Shown here in pieces: positions 35,401 to 47,979 of a DNA stretch of 64,000 bases. The stretch's first letter is position 1; each line of letters starts with the position of its first letter. The notes under the pieces were generated by a model. The model was not told where the DNA came from, ran no database searches, and worked only from the letters and a program-made list of their open reading frames with translations. The position numbers were made by a program, and so were the translations under genes. The stretch comes from Berberis thunbergii (taxonomy: Eukaryota; Streptophyta; Magnoliopsida; Ranunculales; Berberidaceae): positions 124,001 through 188,000 of the forward strand of contig QNQO01001844.1 of the NCBI GenBank assembly GCA_003290165.1, given 5' to 3'.

Positions 35401-36018
35401 TGAGACTCAATTTGAAGGCAGAAAAGTCAAGCAGCTTTGTATCAAACTAGGCATCAATAACCACTTTTCTTCACCGATTCGCTCGCAGGCCAATGGACAA
35501 GTAGAAGGCACCAACATACCTATCTTGGAAACAATACAAACAAGCTCAATGCAACCAAATGGCTTTGTGTCTCTAAGCTTTCGGGCATTCTGTGGGCATA
35601 TATACCATACCATAAAGAAGACTCCTCACATAAGCCTATGGGTCTGAGGCAATGGTTCCAGTAGAACAAGGAATCCCTACGTTCAAAATGGAGGAGTTGG
35701 GATGGAGGGAAATGATGGAGCTCTAAGTGTCAGACTAGACTTGCTCAAAGAATGAAGAGACGAAACTTCTTCCAGAATAGCTGCCTATCAACAAAAGATG
35801 GCCCAATACTACAATAAGCGGGTCAAACCTTGAGAATTCAAAGTCCGTGATTAGGTGCTGAGAAAGACAAAATTGAACACAAGAGACAAAAAAGAAGGCA
35901 AGATAAGCCCAAACTAGGAAGGTCCCTACATGGTGAGGCCAGGAACCTACTGTCTAGAAAACCTATATCGAGAACGCCTGAAAAAGGTTGTGGAATGTAG
36001 AACGCTTGAAGAAGTATT
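32430..36018 (+). pseudogene. Tat-type Pol (protease, RT, RNase H, integrase), decayed
   Basis: Protease: RSLVDTGSSFNVLF near 32470. Reverse transcriptase: DQKKTSFITVKGTYYYWVMSF, then VYIDDMLVKN near 33350. RNase H: KNEVEYEALLQ near 34465 and ITVFSDFQLVLNQ near 34530. Integrase: WLFAQWGIDIVGSFP at 35190-35230, CDNETQFEG near 35395 and SQANGQVEGTN near 35490. The C-terminus ends at 36018. A roughly 130-bp segment around the RT/RNase H junction is duplicated (33580-33700 and 33712-33842). It cannot encode active enzyme. Confidence 0.75.
33580..33842 (+). repeat. Tandem duplication within Tat pol
   Basis: TTCAAAGCCTGACTGGGAGGG at 33587 recurs diverged at 33719, each followed by TCATCTCCAAATCTT, TTTTTTTTAAATCCTAAA and ATTCCAATGGGGAG. 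Two diverged copies of about 130 bp. Confidence 0.75.
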
Positions 36019-36059
36019 ATCAGTACATTTCATATAACTCCATGCATAGGAACATGTCT

Positions 36060-36995
36060 AGTTCAACCTCAGGATCACAATGGCATCCGTGCAGACCAAA
36101 CCTAGTCCACAGACAGTTTACTGCAAGCAGGCGAGTCCCGTCCACAGGCGAGTCGTTGCTACTAAGATAGCCCAGTCCGACCTCAAGACCACAATGGAAC
36201 ACCTGCGTAGTGGACCCATTCAACGAACAATCACCAGCAAGCAGGGCAGTCCTGTCCACGGATGACTCACCGCTTCAAAAGAAACCTGACCCAATTGCGG
36301 GGACCACAATGGCTTACAAGCAGTCGAGCCTAGTTATTTTCAAGACGACGAAAACTTGCTACATAAGTGACCTAATACACCTCAAGTGCTAAGAAACTCT
36401 AGCGTGAATGGAACCCACTTCACAAACAGTTCACTCCAATCCACAAACGGTTCACCACTCCAAACAAAACTTGACATGACTACGGGGACCACAATGGAGC
36501 GCAAGTGGCCAACCCTAGTCCTTTTTAGGATGATGAAAACTTGCCACATAAGTTACCTAGTCCACCTTAGGAACCATGGAACTCCAGTGCGAATCGAACC
36601 GAGTTCACGGACAGTTCACCGCAAACAGGAGAGTTCAATCCACGAATGGCTCACCGCTCTTAAAGAAGTATAGCCCGACTACGGAGACCACCGTGGTGCA
36701 CAAGCAACCAAGCCTAGTCCTTTTCAGGATGACGATAACTTGCTGCATAAGTGACTTAGTCCACTTCAGGAGCCAAGGAACTCCAGTGCGAACCGAACCT
36801 AGTCTACGGACAGTTCACCACAAGCGGGCGAGTCCAGTCCACGGATGACTCACCACTCCTAAGACAATTTGGTCTGAATCTAGGGACCATAATGGCACAC
36901 AAGAGACTAAGCCTAATCTTTTTCAGGACGATGATAGCTTGTCGCACAAGTGCCTAGTCCGCCTCAGGAGGCAAGGTCAAGCAAAGAAAAGAACA
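36060..36995 (+). repeat. Tandem repeat block downstream of Tat pol, about 190-bp units
   Basis: ACAGTTCACCGCAAGCAGGCG-like segments recur near 36106, 36220, 36423, 36610 and 36805, mostly 187-200 bp apart, each followed by GTCCACGGATGACTCACC-type and CAGGATGACGAAAACTTGC-type segments. Non-coding tandem repeats between pol and the 3' LTR are a hallmark of Tat/Ogre elements. The short ORFs across it are an effect of the periodicity. Confidence 0.75.
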
Positions 36996-37139
36996 AACAT
37001 TGTCAATGAAATTAAAAATAAGTTCTTGGGGTCATTTATGTTCGCCATGGGGTTGGTCCAAAAGTAGAGCAATTTAACAAGTCTTGCAATAGGACATTGA
37101 CCGAGATGCAGACACCATCTCGGTATGAGGACCGACAAG

Positions 37140-37600
37140 TGTAACATGCACTAGTTCACAACCCAATCCCATCACTAACGTATACGAAAAGGGATCTCTA
37201 GAAGGTACATTCTCCTCAAAATGACGCTCTGGTCATCCTCGTCTCCATGGCTAAGTGGAAAGTAAATAGGGCCTTGGTGGATACAAGAAGCTCACTCAAT
37301 GTCATATTCCCTAGCGCATTCCGCAACATGCAAATACAGAGAAAGACTTAACCCCTGCCACCCACCCCATTGTCGGATTGAGTGGAAAAAAGTGTTTCCC
37401 CATTGAGAAGATCAATCTAATGGTAGAGGCGGGAGAGCCACAATCACGGATATACCTTGTCCAAGAGTTCATGGTGGTTGATGCTCCGTCCACCTACAAC
37501 ATTATTCTAAGAAGGTCGTGGCTTCATCATATGGAGGCAGTGGTTTCTTTTATGCACCAATTCACCATCAAAAAACATTGTAAATCAGAAACCATCAATA
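37140..37600 (+). pseudogene. Second Tat-type protease fragment
   Basis: Reads WKVNRALVDTRSSLNVIF (active-site DTG changed to DTR), then GKKCFPIEKINLMVEAGEP, MVVDAPSTYNIILRRSWLHH and MEAVVSFMHQ, the Tat protease and its C-terminal flank. It is better preserved than the protease at 32470, so it comes from a different insertion. Its pol continuation is absent: the sequence breaks at about 37610 where a CACTACTACAAG terminus begins. Confidence 0.7.
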
Positions 37601-38035
37601 CACTACTACAAGTATGTACATGAAAAATCATTAAACAAAAATACTCAAATTCCACTCATGTTAAAGAGTCAGACAGTGTAATAAGTAAAAATTTTGGTTA
37701 AAAACTGAAAGGACTAAAAAAATCAAGATCAAGAGGGATTGATCGTATGAGTGGAAAAGAAACACATATTCGAATTTTGATGTCACTCTAAGGCCAAATG
37801 TGATCCTATCCAATAACTATTCAACATCTACTCATCAAACCAAGTAGTTACTTTTTGGGTTCATAAGTTGCAATATTTGTTTTCAACAGATTCGTAGAAT
37901 AAAATTTTCTTTCTGTAGAAGACGTAAATAGTAAACAAAGGAACCTAACCTGGAAGATAATATGACAACAGAAATGGCTGAGATCAAGAAAATTGATGTG
38001 GTGATCAACAAAACACTACTCGACAAACTTTAGCC

Positions 38036-38290
38036 ATGGTAGTTTTCGGTTTGTTTTTGCCAAAAATTCATTTCTTCAGAATGGATTACTTAGTAGAAAT
38101 TTACTATGGCTTAATGGAAGTAGAATTGGTGACTATTTGTTCACAAAGTGTCGTTGCTTCATTCATAACATTTCTTGTGCTAACTAGAATCCTTGTCGAG
38201 TTAAAATTGTTCAACAACAAGCTTGGGAGATTGGCCATTTCTACAGTCATTGTACTTGATTTACTAAGTAGATCACATATTAATTGAAAT
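38036..38290 (+). pseudogene. CHX-type cation/H+ exchanger (CPA2) fragment
   Basis: The frame SVVASFITFLVLTRILVELKLFNN then KLGRLAISTVIVLDLLS resembles the conserved transmembrane segment of plant CHX transporters (ITxFPVLARxLxELKLLxxxxGRLAxS). It is followed at once by a stop. The upstream part (MVVFGLFLPKIHF) may belong to another segment of the same family. Only about 80 residues of a protein normally near 800 remain. Confidence 0.5.
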
Positions 38291-39610
38291 TGTAGATAGG
38301 ACTGTTGCAATATATAGTGTCTCACCAAAATGTGAAAGAAAGGGTATACTGCCACTTAGATTCTTCTTTAAAAAAATTTCAGTATATATATGATAAATTT
38401 CCATTTGGGTTTGTAAACTCCAATCACTATATTACACAGAAGAGACCGATCACCGTAATGAGAACATAGTACTCTATTTTTTTTAAGCTCATATAAAAGA
38501 GACTGATCACTGTGATGAGAACATAGAGATTGATCACCATAATGAGAACATATATAGTACTCTATTTTTCAAAGTTCGTACTACACACCTTTGAAAGGTT
38601 TGCAGTGTTCGCTTGTTCGCAACATCAAGTAAAACACTCCCAATTGCCAAAATTTTCCACCTCTAACTCCGATCTAAACTCAAAGCAACAAAAACTTAGA
38701 ACGAATTAGTGCAAAATGTAGAACAAAAATCAATTAAACTATCAAAAGATCATGAACTCTAATAGCCAAAAAAACTGAAGTAAAAACAAAACTATTTCCG
38801 AAAAATTTCAGAACAGAGAACCCTAGAACACCACCGAAACCGAGCAAAATGAAGGTGAGGCACGCCAAATCTGAGACTTATCAGACAAACGTGATCCTTC
38901 AAAGCTCTAAATTTTTCATTCCTTAACTGCACAAAAGGATACAAATTCAATCAAACGAATAGAAGAAATGTTTAGAGATCCGAAACACAGATTCAGGAAA
39001 ACAAACTAAAAAGTGAAGAAAATAAATAAATCAAGAATTGAAAAAAAGCGAGACACAATGAAATCGAGAGATTTGATGGCATTGAAAGCAAAGCATAGCA
39101 AGAAAGAGTAAGTTGAGTTACCTTGAATGAACATGAAAGCTCAATACGAAAGAGGGAGGGGTCCAATCGTCATAGAATGGTGCGGTGATTTTGTGTGAAG
39201 ATGAAGAAGATCAAGCAAACTCTCCACACCCTTGAAGTTGAAGAAGAGTAATCGATTTGGTCTGAAAACTCTTTCAAAATCGATCTCGCTTTCGGCAAAC
39301 AAGTCAAAATTCTGCTTCAATCCAACTATATTGGGCAAAAACCAAGCAAGCGAAAGAGAGAACAAGATGGAGGTTACCTTGATTCGCTTTCTATTGGTCA
39401 GTCGCCATTGAAGAATTGAAACAAATAAAAAGAGATGAGAGATAGGGTTTGGGTGTGTTGAAAGGGGAATCGAAATTGAAATGAAAGAATATGAGGAGGA
39501 GAATTGCAGTGGACAAGATATTCATAGTCGACAGTGGCGATCGCTACTTCCCGCCCCAAGGTGGAGGAGAATCGCAACAAAGGGAGAGAGGAGTGGAGTG
39601 CGCGTAGCTC

Positions 39611-39613
<3 letters not shown>

Positions 39614-39645
<32 letters not shown>
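39614..39645. repeat. (TA)n microsatellite
   Basis: A TA run of about 32 bp in the GA-rich part of the preceding element. Confidence 0.95.
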
Positions 39646-39647
<2 letters not shown>

Positions 39648-40070
39648 TTTGAGGGAGAGAAGAATTGCGCTATGTCAAATATTTGGCTGAGCGCTCTTGG
39701 CTTTTTAAAATCCCGCTCAATTTTAGATAGCGTTTTCAGATTCAGTGGTAACTAAAAATTAACTTATCATAGCAAAAGTGTAAAAAAATAACCATTATTA
39801 AATGCTATAAAAGATTACTTGTGGTGTAGAGAATGTGCTGGAACAATTTCGTGAAAGTGATCTGCCACAAAACCAATTACTTCAAACTTATTACCAACAC
39901 ATTTGAATTCAAACATCGCCTTCCAATCAAATCGTCTCAGATCTATCTTTTTGTGGTGTTTTTATCTTCTTTTAGGAGCCTTCACACGAGAAAATATTTT
40001 TTGTCGATGGATTTTACTTGGATCAATCATATTCTTATTTGTCCTTTTTCTTTCTCACACTGAACCCAAT

Positions 40071-43000
40071 ATGTAACACCCTTACTTTTCCTATGGCAAT
40101 AAAAAATTTATGAACCTAAAAATTTAATTGAAATTTGTATTTTTAAAATCTTCTTTTGTTTGACAAGTTATATTTTTCAAAATTCGCTTAACTTTCCTTA
40201 CCTTCCAAATCTCGGGACGAGATTCCATTTAACATGTGTATAATATAACACCCCTAAATTTCATAAAACTAATATATTTTATTTTGAATTAAATAAAATA
40301 GGGTTATATTTAATTGAATGTGAATTTCAAAATTTTAGGGTTTTATTTGTTGAAGTTAAAGGGTGGGTGCCCTCAGAATTCTAGTGGGAGCAATTAGCCA
40401 TCCAACTATAAGAGAACCTTTTCTCCTTTCCTTCTTCTTTTGTGCAACATGAAGAGCAAAGCTCTTACCCTCTTTGGCGGCGACGATGGCGGCTTGCCTC
40501 CAAGCTGATCCGCCCATACATCTTCTTCTCTCCTCCCATTTTCTTCCCTGTTGCTTCTTCGTTTCTTTCTCTGTCTCGTTGTTGCGAGATGATTCTCTCC
40601 TTGCATGAGATAGATTTGAGGTGATGATGAGAGAGAGGCAAGATGGCGAGGTCTCTGTGGTTATGGCGTGATGATGGGGATGAGCTGTGATGTCTGTTAG
40701 AGAAAGATGGAAGTCGAGATGGCGAGTCGCAAGCGAGACGATGTGGGATGATGGCGATGGCTGCGTAATTCCGTTTGCTATTTCATCCAGTGAGTTCTCT
40801 TCTTTTCCTCTTCTGATTTTTCTATGAAGTTGAGAATACTGTATTGAATGATTTGATCTAAGGTTTGTGAGATTTATTTTCTGCTCCTTTGTTTGTGTGA
40901 GATCATCCTCACATGCCCATTGGATGGTTTTTATATTTTTGTTGATGATGGTTATGTTGATCTTGGAGCTATGGGGGGTTGACATGGTCGAAGATGTATT
41001 CATTATCATGAAGCAGAGGCTTGTTATTGAGGTCCTTGGAGAGGAGACTTTGTGATGGGATGTACTGTGTTTGGTTGAGATGGATTGTGGTGTTGGGGGT
41101 CAGCTTGGTGGCTCTAGTGGGGCTAATTTTCCTTATTTCTTGTAATTGGTATGGAGTAGTGTGTGCTCCATTCTTGGGTTTGTGTTGCCTTGTTCATTCC
41201 GGTTACAATCAGGTACAGCTAATAAGTGGCACCTAATGTGTAGAACTAAATCTAACAATGCCCTATTTTCAAACAGTTTCAAGGCTACAGAACTAGTGCT
41301 TCTTATCTAGGTAAGATACACTAAACAAACATGCATTAGAATAAAGGAAGGACCTTCTATAGATGAAGCAATAAAGGAACAAGAACATGATAAATGCAAC
41401 TGTGTGTGAGTACATACATACTCACATATACATATACAAGGCCTGTTATGTGTGTTCAATATTGTTTTATATGATCATACCTTACTACGGTCTCCTAACT
41501 CCTTATGTTCAGCTTCAATAAGTTTACCAATGGATTTCTTTTTAGGTTCATGACCGACTACAACTCAAGTTTTGTCTCAGGTGTTTCCAGGCTTGTTTCT
41601 TTGTGGCGGTCTCCCCAGATTCATTGTTTGGTTTTCATGATTAGGGTCCTCTTTCCTGATGCTGAATGATCCATATCTACGTTAGAATGGTTTGCCCAGT
41701 TAGTGTCTATCTGTTCTCCTAAACTAAACTAGGTTTCTATATTTTGCCACTCAAAATCAGATGCATTAACTATGCAGATTGATACATGAATAATTGTTGT
41801 GTTAGTAGTGTAGGGTTGGTTTAGTGGCTCTACCACATATTAGTTGTTGAATAAGTTTCTATGTAGCAGTTGTTGAAGTAGTGGGTTGTAGTTGGAAATG
41901 TTTAGTTTGTTAACTGATGATGGGAGTTTTTCCTTATTTATAGAAGGAAAACTAATGAGAAGGATATCTCATTGGAGTGTTTTCATGGTCCTAATCTTCT
42001 CTTTATGAATTTTACTTTTTTTTTCTTCACCCTTTGCTAAGAAGACCATACATGACCAATGTTACAAGTGTTCATTTGGCATCCTCACAGAAATTGGATT
42101 TAATGTCCGGCTAGTTGAATTGGCCTGCCTTCCCGATGTGTTGTTTTTCTTGTTCCCGGTCTTTGGTGTTATATTTTCAGGAAAGGGAAACTATGGAAAG
42201 AGAAACGTGGTAGTTATATTATTTCTGATATTGTAAGGCATTTGGTTTGCTAGGAATGAATGAAGGGAAGTAGTTTTGTATGTGATTCTGGTGTGTCAGG
42301 TTGTATCCTCCCTGTTGCTTCCAAGTGGGACTTATGCACTGTGTTTCGGTCCACTAAGAAACAGTTTGGGTGGGTGTGTGTGTCGCATTTCTCAAGTGTG
42401 AGGCAGGGAGACTGTTGCTTGTGAATTGGTAACAAGTGTGTTTGTGAGAGGTGGAAATTGGGTTAGTAAGAAACTTTACTTTGAATTTATACCCATTTCT
42501 TTGTAGTCTATTTGATGAATTAAGAGGTTGATGTCAATGTTGGTGCATTTTCGTCTAATTTTAGATAATACTTTAAATGGAATTGAACTGTGTAAATGTT
42601 GTTATAGAGCATGTTTTATGAAGATGCTATGTTCCCTAAAGGAATGGGTGGATTTACTTATGAATGACAAAATGTCACTTGCTCTCTGTGTTGTTATAGA
42701 GTACAATTTATGAATATGTTATGCTTCCCCGAAAGAAAGGGTGGATTGATTAATAAATGACAAAGTGTCATTCTGAGAAAAAATTGAAATATCAAAAATA
42801 AATGATATTGATAAATTTTGATTTCTAAAAATTTAAATCACCTGGAATTGTATCATTTAGAACTACCACACACTTTTTGTTTATTATTTCTCCCCTCTTA
42901 CTAGAGAAACTAAATGACCAGTGGGTCGTCTTGCGGAGGTGGGCCGTCTATTTCCTAGTAGAGAAACTAAAATAACCTTTGGGTTAGTCTTGCGAAAATG

Positions 43001-43800
43001 AGGTGAATTGTTATGCCTAAGATAGGCTTTGATATTATCCGTCAAAAATGTGACGTGAGTTTATGCGCATTGATAGCCCAAGAGTGGTTTTTGGTACTCA
43101 TATAGTTAGGAGTATCCGCGATGCATGCCTATATGTGATGTCCCCACTTGGGCATGGATGACGGAGTAGTCCTCCTTTATATGAGAGAGGCATACGAGCA
43201 TGTATGTTCGGCACGGAGGTGGTGCGAATGTGGTATCGTCTAAGTGATCAATCCGTTAAAAGATGAACCAAATTCAAATAAAAATGAATCAATTACGTTT
43301 CCATTACTTCTAATCATTTTCATGCAGAACGACAAGTCCACTAATATTTCTGTAGGTCAGACTTGCTATAATCAACTTACTCCATGTAAGTATAAGTAAA
43401 TGCATTTTTACTTAATTGGGATGATAATATGATGGCCTCGATGAGGAACTAAATTCTTTGAACTGTGTTTCTTGCATGACACCTTTGCCTCGTTGAGGAA
43501 CTACCTATTGGTGTGATGATTTGTTGTTTGTGTTTAGTTTGATGTTATCGCGTGCAAATTTATTGATTTTGGGATGAAGATTATTCACACCAGCTTTATT
43601 GTTGACCCAAGTGAAAGGAATATAGCCGATTAGCCTTTCAGGTTTAAAGACTTTTGAGTAACGTTACTAGAGTTCCGCTAGTGGGGCTAGTAACATCAGT
43701 TATTCCTGATTAGACTTTTTATTTATTTCAGTAATTAAATCATGTTTAAGTTGTTGCTGCTAAATGTTTTTTTTGTTATTGAATTTCAAGCCCCGAGTTT
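40071..43800 (+). repeat. LTR-like remnant, probably of a Tekay-type element
   Basis: TGTAACACCCTTAC at 40074 and ATAACACCCCTAAATTTC at 40247 resemble chromovirus LTR starts. Just before the second, ATCTCGGGACGAGATTCC resembles the end of a Tekay internal region. A TATA-like CAACTATAAGAG near 40404 is followed by a pyrimidine-rich leader (40420-40590). 43100-43215 contains GATGTCCCCACTTGGGCATG and GGCATACGAGCATG, like chromovirus U5. A duplicated segment of about 95 bp sits at 42597-42771. Boundaries are uncertain and no internal coding region was found. The long minus-strand ORF at 40356-41009 is probably antisense noise. Confidence 0.35.
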
Positions 43801-44809
43801 TGGAGAATGAATAATTCTACGTGAATTTTGAAATTTTCGTTTTCTTTGACAATCGGAATATGACACAATATTTCTTGTGTAATAATATAAAATTCATAAG
43901 CTTCTTCCGGACTACTGTATTTATTTCACTTCTGGTACAATCAGTTCCTCTAGTAATTTATTTGGAGAGCTACTTCCGTACTACCTTCATCAATATTGTC
44001 AGCAACATCAAAATTTGAGGAAATTATTGAATCTTTCGACACCGTATTTCTTAGTTTCTAAAGAGGTAAAATATTCAATCTTGGTTTTAAACTTAAAAAT
44101 TAGTAAATCAAAGCTCAGCCTAAGAAATGCCCCTTGTATTAGACATAGATTCCAGATTGGGTTTGAGGAACCACGTACTGAGTACTTGTGCTTCAAGGAT
44201 CAAGTTATACAAATTTGGAGATAAGATATCCTTTGTTTAATTGATGTTGGCCTTTGTATTTAAGCACGATGTAAGGCTAAATAAGACTATCTATAGTTAA
44301 GCCTCTTACACCACACTCTTGTGAAGATAACCTCTCTACCAATGAGTCCAAACTCTACAAAACAAAGTGTTGGTGTTTGGTTGAGTAATGTTGCTGTCAT
44401 GCATAGTGCAACTACTTTCAATTATGAAGTGGAGGGAGGATTCACACTAATACGTAGACTATTATTACATTACCAATAATTAATTTTATTTTACATTTAC
44501 TTGAACACATTGAAGAAAACATAATGTGATTGTGACGAGTGAATAAGAGACGGGGACAAAATTTCCAATAGGACGGGAGAATGTTACAATCATCCGGAGT
44601 ACTCATTTCCAATATTAGTGGTAACAAAATTTCAATATTCCATTTTGGTTAAAATAACTAAAATTGTGTCCTGTGAGTTAGATAGGTGATCCTAGCACTC
44701 GTGGATATAACAATGTAGAATTAAAGATTATGTCAAAGATGTACTCGTAGAGTTGATAAATATGTTGCTTAAAGAACCACAGGTCATGGGTTCAAGTCCT
44801 GCTAGCTCA
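43801..44809. other. No gene recognised
   Basis: AT-rich DNA. A B-box-like GGTCATGGGTTCAAGTCCTGC at 44787 has no accompanying tRNA body. Confidence 0.5.
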
Positions 44810-45090
44810 AACTCATGTAGTTTGATCACAGTGACTTCATCTTGTTCAGACTCATGAAGTTGACTATGATCACTCATCACAGACAACATCTGATCCAAAC
44901 TCACAAAGTTCATTTAGTAAACGCAATTGACTATGATGACTCGTTACGAACGACATTTGGTCTGAACTCACGAAGTTCGAATACAATAACTTGTCCCAAA
45001 ATTCTTCGTCTAATCCAAACTCATGCAGTCTGAATCTGATGTATTCATCCAATTTGAACTCACGCAATCCGACCCCGATGACTTGTCACA
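44810..45090 (+). repeat. Tat 3' tandem repeats (short, diverged)
   Basis: Units of about 60-70 bp with CTCACGAAGTTCGAA-type and GACTATGATGACTCGTTAC-type segments repeat about four times, then lead into a polypurine-tract-like ACTAGGGGGGTAGC and an LTR. Confidence 0.55.
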
Positions 45091-45172
45091 CTTACATCAC
45101 AGAACGAATAAAGAAAGTCCTCATTAACAAGTTAGTGACCACGCAAGCGAGCCCAATAACTAGGGGGGTAGC

Positions 45173-45465
45173 TAATGATACATAAAATCGTCATCCAATC
45201 AAGGTCATACACATGGCACAAATCATCATAAATATTGAAGGACCGTTACGAATGAGAGGGAGGGAATCACTCCATCTCAATGAAGAAAGAGGCCATTATA
45301 ATAAACATTCCCCTTCATTGCGCCAACCAAGCAATACAAGGTAAAGAAAAAAGTATGAGAATGAGAGTCGATTCGATTATTCTACAGTATGCAACTTTAA
45401 TTGAGTTTTGTCCAAATTTACCTCATTCTTCAATAGAGTTGTTGACTTAAGTATCGGAGTGTCTT
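45173..45465 (+). repeat. Tat-type 3' LTR, cut by Tekay copy 2
   Basis: It starts TGATACATAAAATCG right after ACTAGGGGGGTAGCTAA and ends at GACTTAAGTATCGGAGTG...TCTT, where the Tekay LTR begins at 45466. The matching right part is outside the window. Confidence 0.55.
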
Positions 45466-47918
45466 TGTCACGCTCCGGCCCGCCACGGAAATCGTAGCGT
45501 GCCGATGCGTGAACTAACATGTACACAGGAGGATCGTAACTGACCATAACATCATAATATAACACATTCTTGATACGAAAACAAACGGAAATAAAACTAC
45601 GCTAAAGTTTGAAAAAAATACATATATAATTGATTCGCCCCGTCAGAGTCATAGCGACAAAATCAGTATACAAACATTTAGTTTAGCAATATAATACATC
45701 TGAAACACAGAGGAAGCAAAACATACCCGTACAGGGTGGACACAACCGAAAAGCACAAAACGCGCCTACAACGAAAATCGGGGCCTACGTGCCACGATCA
45801 TCAGGAACTCCAACACTGCCTGCACTGTAATAGAAGCACACCCCTTGCGGGGTTAGCAAAGCACAAAGCTACCTGGTGCGAGCGAACTAAAATACAAATA
45901 ACAGAATACTATACTAGAAAAATTCATGCCAAACAATAAATGATAAATAACAAGTTCTAAAGACTAAATAACATCGTGTCTCTAAAGATAACACTTCTAA
46001 GTTCAAGCAAAACAAACATTTCAGATTCAACAATAACTACCAGTTTACGATATATGTCGATCATTACACGTGATTCAACATGGTAAATATCAAGCAAGGA
46101 AAATAAAGACAATCTCATAATTCTTCCTAGTCTCCTAGGTATAGCAATTTGGTTGAAACCAAAAATCCGGTAAAATTATGTATAAGTGTCTCATATCATA
46201 GGTATTCGCATATCCTACGAATGTGTCTCACCCAAACACATCCCGCAACGTGCACCAGTACCATTTCGGGCTTGTTTGTATCCTAATGGAGTGTCATCTG
46301 CCAGGATACAAACTCAAACATCCCGAACGACTGGCCTAACACGGCCAACCTAACATAATCAAAATCAAGCGTGCTGGGAGGGAAAGCGAGTAATCTCCAA
46401 AGCACGTCCTTCGGGACCCATCCTACTGCACTCTATAGTGGCAAGTGCGTGCGGGAGCTCACCGCACCTCATCAAGCTTGCCACATGCAATAGCGTCCAC
46501 AATGTCAGGTGCGAGTCATGTCAAGCACCATCCAACTCACGATGCAAGCAAGCTCCTAAGCATCGACACAACAAACATTATAGCGGGGTAAAGACTCTTA
46601 TACTACTATCTACCTGCACAAATGACAAATTTGTACATAACCAAATGTATAAATGTGCAATCATAAACAATTCGGCAATTTTATAAAACCACGACTATGC
46701 CAGGGTCCCAACATGACCCAAATCACCACAATAAATTTATTCGAGTCGATTATCATACATGCTCAAGACTCGAAAATCCACGGTAAAACATGATATGCTA
46801 TACAAACTCGAAAACAAAGCATACAAGTCTCATGTCATTACACAAAAGCCTAATCACACCAAAATTACTATTCGATTCCATTCAAGTATAACATGCTTTC
46901 CGAAAATTCAATGCATAATTCATTCACACATAACTAACACAATCCTCGAAATATCTGAAAACTCCGAATTTTGGATTTGGATTTAATTCTACACAATTGA
47001 TGGTATAATGTAAAAATTCAATTCAGGATTTCAAATAATTATTTTATTCAAATAAATATTATAATTCCACTCACCTGGGAGGAATGGATTTTCAAAACCC
47101 AATTCCTACCGGTCGAAGCTCCAACGACGCAAAACCACGAATGCGGGACCACGAAAATTCTAAAACTGCAAGGCGGACTCGAAAATGAGAAAACTAGCCG
47201 AAAACTAAAATAAATAAATAAATTCAATCGGCGCGCGATTGAAAGAAAAACTTACAGACAATAGGAATTCGTCAACCACCCCGCCGAAGCCAAAAGTTGG
47301 GTGAAAACGCGCCGAAACCCTCCCTAATCCGGTCTGATCGCTACCAAACTGCACAACAGCCCGCAAAAGAGTCTAAGGACACTCGGAGTCACGGAAGGGA
47401 GGCTCACCCACTCACCCAAAGCCCGGTTTCACGCTGAGGAACCCTCCAAACAAACATGCACCCTGAATTTTTTGAAAATTTTTTGGCCAACCCCAAAACA
47501 ACCTTGTGTGTCGGTTCTAAGGGCTCCCAAGAACGCCACCAAAGCCCCAACACGGCTGATCGGAGCTATGGAAACCCATCAAACCCCAAACCCAAATGAA
47601 AACTGATTTTTTTTTTCGAAAGAAACCACAGAGAAAAGAAGAGGGAAAGAGGAGAGGACGAACTGAGGAGGAGGAGGTGAGATTGGGGAAGAAATCACCC
47701 AAAAAAATTTCAAAGAAAACGCTGGAGGAGGCAACGAAGATTCAGCGTCACTCCCTGGAACGAAAAGAAAAAAAACAGAAAAGAAAGAGAAGAAGAAAAG
47801 GGGGTCGCTTCCTTTTAAGGGGTGGGTGGCTATGTGCCCCCACCACCTTTGCTGAGTACACCCCACCCTAAAAAAATCTTTTATTTATTTATTATTTTTT
47901 TTAAACGCAGGTATCACA
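45466..47918 (-). repeat. Tekay copy 2 left (3') LTR, complete
   Basis: 2453 bp, starting TGTCACGCTCCGG and ending ATCACA. It aligns along its whole length with 6727-9163. The left flank is GTCTT within a Tat LTR. Confidence 0.88.
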
Positions 47919-47979
47919 TCATACACACCTTAAAAGAGATCTCGTCCTCGAGATCGGAAAAAAGCCACGACAAGAAAAC

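Larger units (their letters stand above)
31020..36020 (+). mobile_element. Tat/Ogre-type Ty3/gypsy element, internal region, heavily decayed
   Basis: Gag, protease, RT, RNase H and integrase motifs follow in order on the plus strand, all broken by many stops and frameshifts. LTRs could not be delimited. The conserved C-terminal integrase ending (VERLKKYYQ at 35992-36018) and the block of tandem repeats that follows are typical of the Tat lineage. Copy C of the Bet v 1 family abuts its left side. Confidence 0.75.
37610..39829. mobile_element. Possible CACTA-like element with captured sequence
   Basis: The left boundary CACTACTACAAGTA interrupts the Tat protease fragment. The right boundary ATTACTTGTGGTGTAG (to 39829) is an imperfect inverse, preceded by GCTATAAAAG and short terminal-like repeats. 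Between them lie a CHX-like fragment, a short repeat zone with GATCACCGTAATGAGAACATA at 38445-38555, and a GA-rich 39000-39600 segment. The termini match only partly, and I saw no 3-bp duplication. Confidence 0.35.

Noticed and set aside
40356..41009. 217-residue minus-strand ORF
   Set aside because: Low-complexity Ser/Thr/His-rich protein with no recognisable domain, antisense to a pyrimidine-rich LTR-like leader. The stretch reads better as LTR promoter and leader sequence.
44780..44815. B-box-like GGTTCAAGTCC
   Set aside because: Isolated motif without an A box or cloverleaf at the right distance.
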